64,000 bases of DNA from Bacteroidales bacterium (GCA_017630155.1 JAGBVU010000025.1:54217-118216), one strand, 5' to 3'. Numbered from the stretch's first letter, positions 51,393-60,444 are shown. Numbers and translations: made by a program. The notes: generated by a model not told the origin, from the sequence alone.

Positions 51393-52529
51393 TTACTTTG
51401 ATGTTTGTTTATTTCCAACTGCAAAAAGGATAATAATCATCACTGCGCAGACAATCTGCAAAAGGGGAAGTTTCTCTACTCCAATCTGCCCGATAAAGAG
51501 GTTCATCAGGGTGTTGCCAAAGAGGGAAATCACCAATGCAAGGCTGAATGCTGTACCGGACATCTCTTTATATTTTTCACCCACTTTTCCGAGTGCGATA
51601 GGGAATGTGGCTGCAAGTCCGAGACCGAGGAGTACTGCACCTGCCACTGCAGCAGTGCTGCTTTGGGCAAACAAAGTGCAAAGTGCACCCGCAAGGATAA
51701 GACCCATACTCATTACAATCACTTTTACTCCATCGATCTTCTTGAGTATTAGCGACAGGGACAATCTGCTGATAGCCATGCCCACCACAACGAAGCTAAG
51801 GGCATATTGTGCCTGCTCTGCAGAGAATCCGTGGCTCCCTGTGAGATATTGTGGTGACCAGTTGTTGGTCAAGCCCTCAAGGGCACTCTGGAAGAACAAT
51901 ACGAAGCTAAAGAGGAGCAGTAGTGGCTCTTTTGCCATCCCGAGGATCTTTTTGATAGGGAATCCCTGCTGGAATTTGGCTTTAGGGAAGTCCACGAAGA
52001 GGTAGAAGACGAAAGTCAATACCATAAGTGCTCCTGCAACACCCACGATAGGGGTGTAGCTGAAATATTTGGATAGTGCCCCTGTGAGCAGTGGGATAGA
52101 TATTGCCCCTACGCAATAGAAGAATCCCAGAAGGCTCAGATTTGCTGCTTTCGATTTGTCATCAGATGCATCGGATACAAGGGCATTGGTAGCACCGTTG
52201 AGCATACCTCCGCTGATGCCTATGATGAAGATGCCGATCCTTATGATTCCCGGATTGGGGCCGAATGCCAATGTCTCAAGACCAATGGCGCCAAGTGCCA
52301 TTGCTGCAAGCATCAGGGATTTGTACCCATATTTGTCGATTACGGGTCCAAAAACCAATGACCCGAATATAAGCCCTATAGGGAGAAAACTCACCAATAG
52401 GGAAGACTCTGCCTCTGAAAGTGAGAATTTTGCTGCAAGTGAAGGGAGAACTGCCCCCATAACCAGGAATGCCACTCCGAAGAAGAACATTCCCAGATAT
52501 CCTGCGATAAGAACTTTAGTATTTTTCAT
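51393..52529 (-). CDS. MFS sugar transporter
   Basis: 378 residues with twelve predicted helices. N-terminal AGYLGMFFFGVAFLVMGAVLPSLAAKF and LPIGLIFGSLVFGPVIDKYGYKSLML (MFS motif A region) resemble FucP/sugar-proton symporters. It would import a monosaccharide or amino sugar for the ROK kinase encoded one base upstream; the sugar is not shown by the sequence. Confidence 0.88.
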   Translation of the reverse strand: MKNTKVLIAGYLGMFFFGVAFLVMGAVLPSLAAKFSLSEAESSLLVSFLPIGLIFGSLVFGPVIDKYGYKSLMLAAMALGAIGLETLAFGPNPGIIRIGIFIIGISGGMLNGATNALVSDASDDKSKAANLSLLGFFYCVGAISIPLLTGALSKYFSYTPIVGVAGALMVLTFVFYLFVDFPKAKFQQGFPIKKILGMAKEPLLLLFSFVLFFQSALEGLTNNWSPQYLTGSHGFSAEQAQYALSFVVVGMAISRLSLSLILKKIDGVKVIVMSMGLILAGALCTLFAQSSTAAVAGAVLLGLGLAATFPIALGKVGEKYKEMSGTAFSLALVISLFGNTLMNLFIGQIGVEKLPLLQIVCAVMIIILFAVGNKQTSK

Positions 52530-52530
52530 A

Positions 52531-53481
52531 TTATTTCATTGCTTGGATAGCTACACCACCTGCTCCATAGAGGCCTGCCATCTTAGGGAGTTGGGTCGCT
52601 ACAAATTTACACTGTTTTATACTGATTGGCTGTGCCCATTTCTTAGCCTCTTCGTAGATGAGGGGGATAAGGGGTGCAGCGGGGCCGAATACACCACCGC
52701 CAAAGATTATCATCTCGGGGTTGAAGAGGCTCACAAGGTTTGCTGCCGCCATTCCCCACATCTGTATGGCCTGCTCTATGACACGCACTGCGATGGGGTC
52801 CCCATTGGGATACTCTGCAAAAACATCATAGGAGGTGACCTCCTCGATAGGTTTGTTGCGGAGCACACCATTGTACTCTTTGTCTTCGCGGAGGAATATC
52901 TGTGCCTGCTTTGCAAGACCGTCGCCTGAGGCGTGTGTCTCGAAGCATCCGCACTGGTCCCAATATTTGTCGTATGGCGGCTTGAGTGCGAGCCAACCTA
53001 TGGCACCGATTATGTCAGATGCTCCGTGGAGTACTCTGCCGTCGATGAGGATGCCTGCCCCAATACCTGTCCCAACAGCCATAAAAATAGCATTGTCACA
53101 CCCTTTGGCACACCCCATATTGACCTCACCGAGGATATAGCAGGTACGGTCGCTTTCAATGGTGACCACAGCCTGCGGGTAGTGACCCTTCAACTCATGG
53201 TAGAGGGGGTAATTGTCCCATCCGGGGATATTGGGAGCCCAAACACAACCGCTCTTTGAGTAGGTGATTCCTGGGATACATACACCGATGCTCATTGGGG
53301 TGTCAAGCGATATTCCATTGTCAGATAGGACCTTGTCGCAAAATGAGAGGAGGAGGGTTCCCACCTCTTCACCTGTGCGCTCTCCGATCAGTGTGCTCTC
53401 GGATGCTGTCGGGAGACCATCCTGTGTAAAAACTCCTATGGATATCTTGGTCCCCCCAACGTCAATTCCTATGTATACCAT
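52531..53481 (-). CDS. ROK family sugar kinase
   Basis: 316 residues. The ATP-binding start is YIGIDVGGTKISIGV; the second phosphate motif is FMAVGTGIGAGILIDG; the zinc site reads DQCGCFETHASGDGL, somewhat changed from the usual CGxxGCxE. No DNA-binding helix-turn-helix precedes it, so it is a kinase rather than a repressor. Glucose, mannose, N-acetylglucosamine or N-acetylmannosamine are the usual substrates. It lies between the pncB-pncA fusion (5-base gap) and the MFS gene (1-base gap), so the three are one message. Confidence 0.9.
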   Translation of the reverse strand: MVYIGIDVGGTKISIGVFTQDGLPTASESTLIGERTGEEVGTLLLSFCDKVLSDNGISLDTPMSIGVCIPGITYSKSGCVWAPNIPGWDNYPLYHELKGHYPQAVVTIESDRTCYILGEVNMGCAKGCDNAIFMAVGTGIGAGILIDGRVLHGASDIIGAIGWLALKPPYDKYWDQCGCFETHASGDGLAKQAQIFLREDKEYNGVLRNKPIEEVTSYDVFAEYPNGDPIAVRVIEQAIQMWGMAAANLVSLFNPEMIIFGGGVFGPAAPLIPLIYEEAKKWAQPISIKQCKFVATQLPKMAGLYGAGGVAIQAMK

Positions 53482-53486
53482 AATCT

Positions 53487-55526
53487 CTAATAAAGCAAAT
53501 TAACGCCTTTTGATCTGAATTCAGCAAGTGCCTTTTCATGCCCTGCCTGCTCTACATACGCAAGTGCATCCACTATTATTGAAACATTGAAGCCCCTCTT
53601 TACAAAATCCATAGCCGTCTCCATGACGCAGTATTCTGAAGCGATGCCCGCTATTATTATGTCGTGGGTAGAGGCATCCTCAATAGAGATGCCGCTTGCA
53701 TTTACAGCCTCATAGCCTGAGTATTGCTCTTTGGCAGGATTTGTCCCTTTGAAGAACATGTTGTGCTTTTGTGGTCGGATGTTATGGTTGAGGACGTCTG
53801 TATAGAATGCTTTGTGGATCTCTGCGCCTCGGCTCCCCTGGACACAGTGAGGTGGCCATATTCCGCCATTTTCTTTGAAAGAGCAGTGGTCGGCAGGGTG
53901 GGAGTCGCATACATAGAGGACATTGAGCTCAGGGTGGATATTCATATACTCTACGGTGGCTTTCACAGCCTCCTCTCCACCCTGGCAGGCGAGTGATCCG
54001 TCGATGAAGTCGTAAAGCATGTCTACGATCACAAGGGTGCTCTTACCTGCTTTATGGCTCTTTTTCAGAATCTCGATATCTGCAATAATCTTGTCTATAA
54101 GCTCCATCTTGCAGTCATAGAGTTCATCTGAAATGTCTACCTTGTAGTAGTGGGGGTTGATTATACGTGTCTCTGTAGGGTTCAGTCTTTCCAGATTTTC
54201 GAGGTAGTAGCCCCTTCTTTCGTCTATATGTGGAAATTTGTAGCACATCTGACCATCCTTCATCATTTGGATCTGGAGTGCTTTCGCCTCATATTCCCCC
54301 TTGTTGTATGTGTTATATTTGGATTTGTCGGTCTCTGAACGGAGAAGGACACTCTCTCCCGCCTCAATCAGCTGTGCGGTCTTGTCCCCACGCAGACAAG
54401 TGACGTCCACTTTGTGGGCGCCGTTTTTTATGATGCGATATGTAATCTGGAATCCGGGGTTGATAAGTTTTGCCTTGTCTTCTGACCTTTTGAGGATAGG
54501 TTGGTTGTCTATCTCCACGAGTTTGTACACATTGCCGAAACATGGGTTGTGTTTGCTGGTGGCGATGGCATCACCCACACCATATGAATCGATGCAGGCA
54601 CCCTGACGCTCAAGATCTGTGATGATGTACTCATCGAGGGAGTTGGTGGCGAAAATCTTGCAATTCTTCAATCCCGCCTCGTCAAGCTCCTTGCGGCACT
54701 TTGTAGAAAGATAAGCCAAGTCTCCGCTGTCCAGTCTGATGCCGTAAGTGTAAGGGTAGTCATCCCCGATATTGTTGTTCTTATATGCACGGATGGCATT
54801 TGTGATGCCACAGTGCAGTGTGTCGTAAGTGTCTACAAGGAGGATAAGTGGCTCATTGGGGTGAGTCTTGATGTATGTGTCAAACGCCTGGTACTCACCA
54901 TGGATAGAGCATCCGAATGATGTGACGTAGCTGTGGGCCATAGTCCCTGTGCAGGGGAAGCCGAAGTGGGCTGCTGCGAGGATGTTGGAACTGTTGGCAC
55001 ATCCACCTATATATGCAGCCTTTGCGCCGTATGTGGCTGCCCAAGGACCGTGGGCACGGCGTGAACCGAACTCACTTACAGGTTTGGAAGTGGCACGTGT
55101 GACGCGTGATGCTTTGGTGGCTATAGCCATCTGGTGGTTCATTATGCATAGAAGCGGAGTCTCAAGGACCTGTGCCTCAATAAGTGGACCTTCTATGGTT
55201 ATGATAGGTTGGGAAGGGAATGCGATCTCCCCTTCACGCATCGCATAAACATTTCCTGTAAAACGCATATTTGCCAGATAGCGGCGGTACTCGGCATACT
55301 CTTCGCTCGGTAGAAATTTCTCAAAGAACTCTTCCGGCATTGTTCCAAGCCCCTGAATCATCTCCAGGGCCTCTTCCACCCCGCATACCACTGCCCAGTT
55401 GTTGTTGTCGGGAGCTTTGCGGAAAAAGAGGTTGAATATTGCCCTTTTCTCTCCCATCTGGTTGTCATAGAAGGATTTTCCCATAGTGTACTGGTACTTG
55501 TCCGAGCAGTAAGAAACGTTCAGCAT
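53487..55526 (-). CDS. Nicotinate phosphoribosyltransferase fused to nicotinamidase
   Basis: 679 residues, two enzymes of the NAD salvage (Preiss-Handler) path in one chain. Residues 1 to about 495 are a nicotinate phosphoribosyltransferase: FGSRRAHGPWAATYGAKAAYIGG, RLDSGDLAYLSTKCRKELDEAG and TSKHNPCFGNVYKL. Residues about 500-679 are a nicotinamidase: catalytic Asp in TLVIVDMLYDF, metal ligands in CDSHPADHCSF, Lys in FFKGTNPAKEQYSGY and catalytic Cys in IASEYCVMETAMDF. All active-site residues of both halves are visible. It would turn nicotinamide to nicotinate and then to its mononucleotide without release. Confidence 0.92.
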   Translation of the reverse strand: MLNVSYCSDKYQYTMGKSFYDNQMGEKRAIFNLFFRKAPDNNNWAVVCGVEEALEMIQGLGTMPEEFFEKFLPSEEYAEYRRYLANMRFTGNVYAMREGEIAFPSQPIITIEGPLIEAQVLETPLLCIMNHQMAIATKASRVTRATSKPVSEFGSRRAHGPWAATYGAKAAYIGGCANSSNILAAAHFGFPCTGTMAHSYVTSFGCSIHGEYQAFDTYIKTHPNEPLILLVDTYDTLHCGITNAIRAYKNNNIGDDYPYTYGIRLDSGDLAYLSTKCRKELDEAGLKNCKIFATNSLDEYIITDLERQGACIDSYGVGDAIATSKHNPCFGNVYKLVEIDNQPILKRSEDKAKLINPGFQITYRIIKNGAHKVDVTCLRGDKTAQLIEAGESVLLRSETDKSKYNTYNKGEYEAKALQIQMMKDGQMCYKFPHIDERRGYYLENLERLNPTETRIINPHYYKVDISDELYDCKMELIDKIIADIEILKKSHKAGKSTLVIVDMLYDFIDGSLACQGGEEAVKATVEYMNIHPELNVLYVCDSHPADHCSFKENGGIWPPHCVQGSRGAEIHKAFYTDVLNHNIRPQKHNMFFKGTNPAKEQYSGYEAVNASGISIEDASTHDIIIAGIASEYCVMETAMDFVKRGFNVSIIVDALAYVEQAGHEKALAEFRSKGVNLLY

Positions 55527-55541
55527 ATCTCTGTTTTTTAA

Positions 55542-56285
55542 TTATTTTATCTGATCAAGTTTGCCTACATCTGTCAATACCGTCCCTGCGGGGGCTTCAT
55601 ATCCCCGGATGAGGTGGTCACGGGCAGCGGCAAGATAGAAATCGACTATGGGGAATTTCTCACCCCAGGCGGGCTCCTCCATCAGCGGGAAAATATCGGG
55701 GGATATGACGTGCATCCCTCCAAATGCAAGTGTGCGGTAGCTCTTTACAAGCTCTTCCACAGGCTGCTGTGCAATCTCGGGGTAGGGGCTCTTCACCTCA
55801 GAGGTGCTTTTGTTGATCCACCCCACAAGACGCATCTGGTCATTGAAAAGGAAATATCGGGAGGTCTCCCTGCTGCTCACGAGCAATGTGGCGAGGGGGC
55901 TCTCCTTATCCTCCATATGTGCGCGGTAAAGTCCGTCGAGGTCGAGGTTTGATATTATGTCGACATTATGGATAAGAAAAGGACCTTGCTGGAGAAGGGG
56001 GGCTGCGTGTTTTACAGCTCCGCCGGTGTCTCTCAGAAGGTCGCTTTCGTCTGAAAATTCAATATTTGTATCAAAAGAGTGGTGCTGGTCCACGAAATCC
56101 CTTATCATTTGGGCGAAGTGGTGGATATTGATCACAAAGTGGTCAAATCCCTGCCTCTTCAGGTTTTCTATCGTCTGCTCCAGCAGTGGGGTGCCACAGT
56201 AGGGGACAAGGGCCTTTGGCATTCTGTCTGTCAAAGGTTTGAGTCTGGTCCCAAGACCTGCAGCGAATATAAAGGCACTTTTCAT
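55542..56285 (-). CDS. Nucleotidyltransferase, MurU-like
   Basis: 247 residues of the sugar-1-phosphate nucleotidyltransferase fold. The signature FAAGLGTRLKPLTDRMPKAL is complete, with Lys24 expected to hold the sugar phosphate; LIHNVDIISN carries the metal-binding Asp. Size and the preceding kinase gene (4-base gap) match MurU, N-acetylmuramate 1-phosphate uridylyltransferase of the peptidoglycan recycling shunt that bypasses de novo UDP-MurNAc synthesis. Other sugar 1-phosphates are possible. Confidence 0.85.
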   Translation of the reverse strand: MKSAFIFAAGLGTRLKPLTDRMPKALVPYCGTPLLEQTIENLKRQGFDHFVINIHHFAQMIRDFVDQHHSFDTNIEFSDESDLLRDTGGAVKHAAPLLQQGPFLIHNVDIISNLDLDGLYRAHMEDKESPLATLLVSSRETSRYFLFNDQMRLVGWINKSTSEVKSPYPEIAQQPVEELVKSYRTLAFGGMHVISPDIFPLMEEPAWGEKFPIVDFYLAAARDHLIRGYEAPAGTVLTDVGKLDQIK

Positions 56286-56289
56286 CGTT

Positions 56290-57711
56290 CTATAACTCTT
56301 TCTCTATACCTTGTTCGCGGTGGTAAAGGAATACTTTTACGTCGTATTTGTGGGCAATATGCTGGGCCAGGTGCTCTGCACAATATACCGACCTGTGTTG
56401 CCCCCCTGTGCATCCGAATGAGAACATCAGGTTTGTAAACTTGCGTTCGATATATCTCTCCACATGGGCATCTGCCAGATCGTAGACATTGTCGAGGAAC
56501 TTCAGTACACCACCATCCTCTTCGAGGAAGTCAATCACCTCCTTGTCGAGGCCGGTAAAGTGGAAGAAGTGCTCGTATTTCCCTGGATTATTGATGGCAC
56601 GGCAGTCGAAGACATAGCCGCCACCATTGCCTGAAACATCATTTGGGATCCCTTTCTTGTATGCGAAGCTGTAGATGCGGACTTCAAGTTTCTTCTCGCC
56701 GTCCATCTCCGAGAACTGCCTCATCTCGGTGAGCTCCTTGAGGATTTTAGAGAGGTAAGGGTACTCTGCAAAAGGTGATTCCTTAAGCAGCTGGCGGAGA
56801 TTGTCGATAGCGTAAGGGACACTCTGGAGGAAGTGTGGTTTCTTTTCGAAATATCCTCTGAAGCCGTATGCACCCAAAACCTGAAGTGTCCTGAAAAGGA
56901 CAAAGTGTCTGAGCTGGCTGTAGAAGTAATCCCTGTCTACAGGTATGTATCTCTTGAGTGATTCGATGTATGTGTCGATGAGCTCTTTTTTGAGCTGCTC
57001 CGAGTAGTTTGCCTTCGCCTGCCAGATGAAGGATGCCACATCATAATAGATAGGCCCTTTGCGTCCGCCCTGGAAGTCGATGAAGTATGGCTCTCCATCT
57101 ACAAGCATCACGTTGCGTGCTTGGAAATCCCTGTAGAGGAATGTGCTGGATGTGTTTCTCATCAGGACATCGGACATCTTCCTGAAATCCTCTTCAAGTT
57201 TTACCTCGCTGAAATCAAGACCTGTCGCCTTCAGGAAGCAGTATTTGAAATAGTTCTGGTCGAAAGAGATCATCCGCTCGTCAAACTCGGGCTGGGGATA
57301 GCATATTGAGAAATCGAAGCCGTCAGCACCTTTGAACTGCAAGTCAGGGAGGAGAGCCATTGTCTTTTTGAGGAGAGCCTTCTCCTCTTCGGAGTATTTC
57401 CCACATTCGCGGCCTGGAGTGATGGCGTTGAAAAGGATGCCGTCGCCAAGATCCTCCTGGAGGTAACACATGAACTCTTCATCGTGGGCAAGTACCTTGG
57501 GAACAGGGAGCCCTTTGGAAGAGAAGTGCTTGGAGATGGCCCAGAAAGCTTTGTTCTCCTCTATCGATGTCCCGACAGCACCGATCATTGTACTGCCGTT
57601 TTCATCTGACATTCTGAAATATCTTCTGTTGCTCCCTGAAGAGGGGAGTTCCACTACCTGTGCTGCCCTTTGGCCAGTATACTCCAAATAGAGTTTTTCG
57701 ATCTCTCTCAT
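56290..57711 (-). CDS. AmgK-like phosphotransferase fused to RapZ C-terminal domain
   Basis: 473 residues. The first about 325 are an aminoglycoside-phosphotransferase-like kinase close to AmgK, the anomeric kinase for MurNAc/GlcNAc: FLYRDFQARNVM (catalytic Asp; usual His is Tyr) and YFIDFQGGRKGPIYYDVASF (metal Asp). The last about 140 are the RapZ C-terminal domain: YSFAYKKGIP, FDCRAINNPGKY, HFTGLDKEV and FGCTGGQHRSVYCAEHLA. In E. coli that domain binds glucosamine 6-phosphate and interacts with RNAs and regulators. The RapZ N-terminal P-loop domain is absent. First gene of the minus-strand cluster, followed by murU after 4 bases. Confidence 0.9.
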   Translation of the reverse strand: MREIEKLYLEYTGQRAAQVVELPSSGSNRRYFRMSDENGSTMIGAVGTSIEENKAFWAISKHFSSKGLPVPKVLAHDEEFMCYLQEDLGDGILFNAITPGRECGKYSEEEKALLKKTMALLPDLQFKGADGFDFSICYPQPEFDERMISFDQNYFKYCFLKATGLDFSEVKLEEDFRKMSDVLMRNTSSTFLYRDFQARNVMLVDGEPYFIDFQGGRKGPIYYDVASFIWQAKANYSEQLKKELIDTYIESLKRYIPVDRDYFYSQLRHFVLFRTLQVLGAYGFRGYFEKKPHFLQSVPYAIDNLRQLLKESPFAEYPYLSKILKELTEMRQFSEMDGEKKLEVRIYSFAYKKGIPNDVSGNGGGYVFDCRAINNPGKYEHFFHFTGLDKEVIDFLEEDGGVLKFLDNVYDLADAHVERYIERKFTNLMFSFGCTGGQHRSVYCAEHLAQHIAHKYDVKVFLYHREQGIEKEL

Positions 57712-57730
57712 TGCTTACAAATTTATCATA

Positions 57731-57738
57731 CAAATATA
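57731..57738 (-). promoter_or_regulatory. -7 element of the amgK-rapZ cluster
   Basis: Minus-strand TATATTTG fits TAnnTTTG, 19 bases before the ATG at 57711; another candidate (TAAATTTG at 57718-57725) is too near. No clear -33 element. Confidence 0.4.
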
Positions 57739-57791
57739 GTCAAAAATCCCTTAAAGTGGAAATTGAATTTTTGTAAGAAAAATTTGTCGTA

Positions 57792-57825
57792 TTGTTTACT
57801 GTTTTTTTTTTTTTTTTTAACTTTG
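57792..57825 (+). promoter_or_regulatory. Promoter of the fimbrial operon with T17 tract in its spacer
   Basis: TTG (57792-57794) as -33 and TAACTTTG (57818-57825) as -7. Between them lie 23 bases, 16 of them T; with the first base of the -7 element the tract is 17 T (57802-57818). The best promoters in this window have 19-21 bases here, so loss of 2-4 T would restore normal spacing. Homopolymers of this length slip during replication. Confidence 0.65.
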
Positions 57826-57854
57826 GGTTTGCTAAATCAAAAAATTAAACCGAG

Positions 57855-58373
57855 GTGAAAATAAGACGAATTATTAAGCTTTTAGCAGTCTCTCTGGTGC
57901 TTATGATGTCTGCTTCTTATGGGTTGAAAGCCCAGCGCCTCGCTGTATCTACAAACACCCTCGAGTATCTGGTGCTATCTCCTAATATCGAGGTGGAATT
58001 TGCTCTTACTCACCATCATACACTCTCTCTCTATGGTTCTATTGCCCCTTGGAATGTGAGCAAAAAATATTCCGTTTCACATATGAGTGTCTCACCCGAG
58101 TGGAAATATTGGCTCAAGTTGCCATTTTACGGTCACTATTTTGGGGCAAACTTGAAATATTCCGTGTATGATATTTTCTGGAACTCAAATAAAATTGAGG
58201 GCAATATCTTTTCGATAGGCCCCACTTACGGATATAGTTTCATTATCGGCAAAAAGTGGAACCTTGTACCCAATTTCGGGATTGGGGTAGGGGTTGACTT
58301 CCGTGCAGGTGCTCCCCGAATTGTTCCGATTGTTACAAAGTTTGGTCTAAACATTCAAATGGTGGTCAGGTAA
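57855..58373 (+). CDS. DUF3575 family protein (short)
   Basis: 172 residues with signal peptide (MKIRRIIKLLAVSLVLMMSASYGLKAQ); translation starts at GTG 57855, 30 bases after the -7 element. The mature part matches the DUF3575 pattern of a small outer-membrane beta-barrel: NTLEYLVLSPNIEVEF, WNVSKKYSVSHMSVSPEWKYWL, GHYFGANLKYSVYDI and IGPTYGYSFIIGKKWNLVPNFG. Such genes open fimbrillin operons in Bacteroidales. Exact role in fimbria export or anchoring is unknown. Next gene one base after the stop. Confidence 0.85.
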   Translation: MKIRRIIKLLAVSLVLMMSASYGLKAQRLAVSTNTLEYLVLSPNIEVEFALTHHHTLSLYGSIAPWNVSKKYSVSHMSVSPEWKYWLKLPFYGHYFGANLKYSVYDIFWNSNKIEGNIFSIGPTYGYSFIIGKKWNLVPNFGIGVGVDFRAGAPRIVPIVTKFGLNIQMVVR

Positions 58374-58374
58374 G

Positions 58375-60444
58375 ATGAAGAGGATTTTGCTCATATTGGC
58401 TTTTATGTTGGCACTGACCCAGATGAATCAGAGCTGGGGACAGCACGAGATCCGTATCCAGGGTGTCGTGTCGGAGGTGAAGACACAGGAGCCGATAGCG
58501 GGTGTGATTGTCCTGATCGAGGGTAACAGGGTGGCTGTTACCGATATTGACGGCAAATTCTCTGCGTTTGTACCAAACAATGCGACACTTCTTTTCTACA
58601 GTCCGGACTACAATGACTACACCCTCAATGTGGACAACAGGCAGATCATCAACGTGGCGATGACTATGAAGGTGCTTGAGCTTCAGGAGTCCATCGTCGT
58701 GGGTAAGATGTCAAAAAAGACCATCGTTGTCGACCAGTCGGAGCTTGAAGTGGTGGGCAACTATTTCCACCTGAAGACCAAGTTCAGAGTCCCTAAGCAG
58801 ATATTTACAGAGGAAAAGAGGTTTATAGTGCAGCCTACTCTTGTCGATGTGACCAGAGATAATTACTCATATTTCAGACCGGTGGTCATAGATGGAGAAG
58901 TCTATACCATCAACAGGATGAGGGCGCAGGGGTATGCTGAGGATGAGGAGGATTTCCTCAAACCTTACATTGTGGAAAACAACCTTGCCGAGTCTGACTA
59001 TATCTATGCGTTCCACGACTCCATCTTCATAAGCCGTGAATACTTCAATGATGACTTCCGTGCAGAGTGTTACCTCTCTGTAAATGCAAATTATGAAAAT
59101 GTGAGGAGGGACTATCTCGACACTGTGGTTATAGCACGAGGTACCCAGAACCCTCTCCGCTTCCTCGATTACCATATCGAACCGCTCGAACTCAACGATA
59201 CATCCCTCATCCCCAAACCTGAGATGAAACTTGTGGCTGATCAGGGTGTATCCAAGATAGGTTTCGTAATCAACAAGGCTCAGCTGGACAACTCCAATCC
59301 CCAGAATCAGGTGGAGATGGATGCCATCAAGGAGAAGCTGAACAGGATTATAAACAACCGATTCTCTACACTCAATGGTATCTCAGTAGTAGGTTACTCA
59401 TCTCCTGACGGCCGCTACAGGAGCAATGCCCTTTTGGCACAGGCCAGAACAGATGTGATCCTTAATGAGATAGTATCTTCACTCCCTAAAGAGGTGAGAT
59501 CCTCATTGAGGCTCTCATCCATGGCGGTAGTGGAGCCTTGGAGCAAAGTGGCACAACTTATGAGGGAAGATTCGCTCCCGATGGCAGATGATGTGCAGGC
59601 GGTTGTGGACAAATATGGTGATGACTATGTCAACACACAGGCAGGAGTAAGGAAACTCCCCGATTACAGGAAAGTGATAGCTGCAGAATATCTCCCAAGA
59701 TTGAGAAGAGTGGAGTACACCATCAACTCTACAGAGTTCAGAAATCTGACCACACCCGAGATTTGGGATAGGTTCAATAGCGGTGAAGAGGACATATCAA
59801 GATATGAGTTCTGGAATATGATAGAGTCTTGCCAGGACTCCCTCAAGAAGGTGGAGATGGAGAGGATATCCCTCAAGAAATACAAGAACTTTACCCTTAT
59901 CGCCAACAGGGAGGCGATAAGATTGCACCATCAGGATTCTGTAGATCTGGAACTGCTCAAACCTTGTCTCGGCCCTTATGCCCCTATGGAGATCAAGTAC
60001 AATCAGGCATTGATGGCCCTTAAGGATGGAGATGTGGAGATGGCAGATTCACTTATGAGATTTGTCCCTTCAGAAGCTCGTACCTATTATATGAAGGCAG
60101 TGGTCAACACACTCAATGGTGACTACCAGTCGGCCTACCCATATTTCGCTTCTGTAGGTGGGCTGAATGAGGTGCTTCTGCTTCTATGTATGGGGAGAAA
60201 CAAGGATGCGGATGCCAAAATATCGGCTCTGCTGGAGAAACAGGAGAACTGGTCAAATCCCAAAATATGGTACATTAAAGCGGTATGTGCCAACAGACTT
60301 GATGATTTGAACTATGCCATAGATGCTCTGATGCAGGCGGTGACACTCGATCCCAAACTGGAAGAGATAGCCAGACTTGATTCGGACGTGATGGATATTA
60401 TAGAGATAATAATGCCTTCGGAGGAGGGAGGGACTTTAGAGTAA
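58375..60444 (+). CDS. Fimbrial-operon protein with carboxypeptidase-regulatory-like, OmpA-like and TPR parts
   Basis: 689 residues, exported (signal peptide ending NQSWGQ). Residues 24-110 look like a CarboxypepD_reg-like beta-sandwich (VSEVKTQEPIAGVIVLIEGN, AVTDIDGKFSAFVPN). A middle part of unknown type follows, then an OmpA-like peptidoglycan-binding region (GISVVGYSSPDGRYRSNALLAQART, about 350-380) and a helical TPR-like end. It probably links the fimbrial machine to the wall. It overlaps the next gene by one base (TAATG). Confidence 0.82.
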   Translation: MKRILLILAFMLALTQMNQSWGQHEIRIQGVVSEVKTQEPIAGVIVLIEGNRVAVTDIDGKFSAFVPNNATLLFYSPDYNDYTLNVDNRQIINVAMTMKVLELQESIVVGKMSKKTIVVDQSELEVVGNYFHLKTKFRVPKQIFTEEKRFIVQPTLVDVTRDNYSYFRPVVIDGEVYTINRMRAQGYAEDEEDFLKPYIVENNLAESDYIYAFHDSIFISREYFNDDFRAECYLSVNANYENVRRDYLDTVVIARGTQNPLRFLDYHIEPLELNDTSLIPKPEMKLVADQGVSKIGFVINKAQLDNSNPQNQVEMDAIKEKLNRIINNRFSTLNGISVVGYSSPDGRYRSNALLAQARTDVILNEIVSSLPKEVRSSLRLSSMAVVEPWSKVAQLMREDSLPMADDVQAVVDKYGDDYVNTQAGVRKLPDYRKVIAAEYLPRLRRVEYTINSTEFRNLTTPEIWDRFNSGEEDISRYEFWNMIESCQDSLKKVEMERISLKKYKNFTLIANREAIRLHHQDSVDLELLKPCLGPYAPMEIKYNQALMALKDGDVEMADSLMRFVPSEARTYYMKAVVNTLNGDYQSAYPYFASVGGLNEVLLLLCMGRNKDADAKISALLEKQENWSNPKIWYIKAVCANRLDDLNYAIDALMQAVTLDPKLEEIARLDSDVMDIIEIIMPSEEGGTLE

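Noticed and set aside
52156..52929. 257-residue ORF on the plus strand
   Set aside because: Antisense to the MFS and ROK genes; low-complexity composition typical of a shadow frame.
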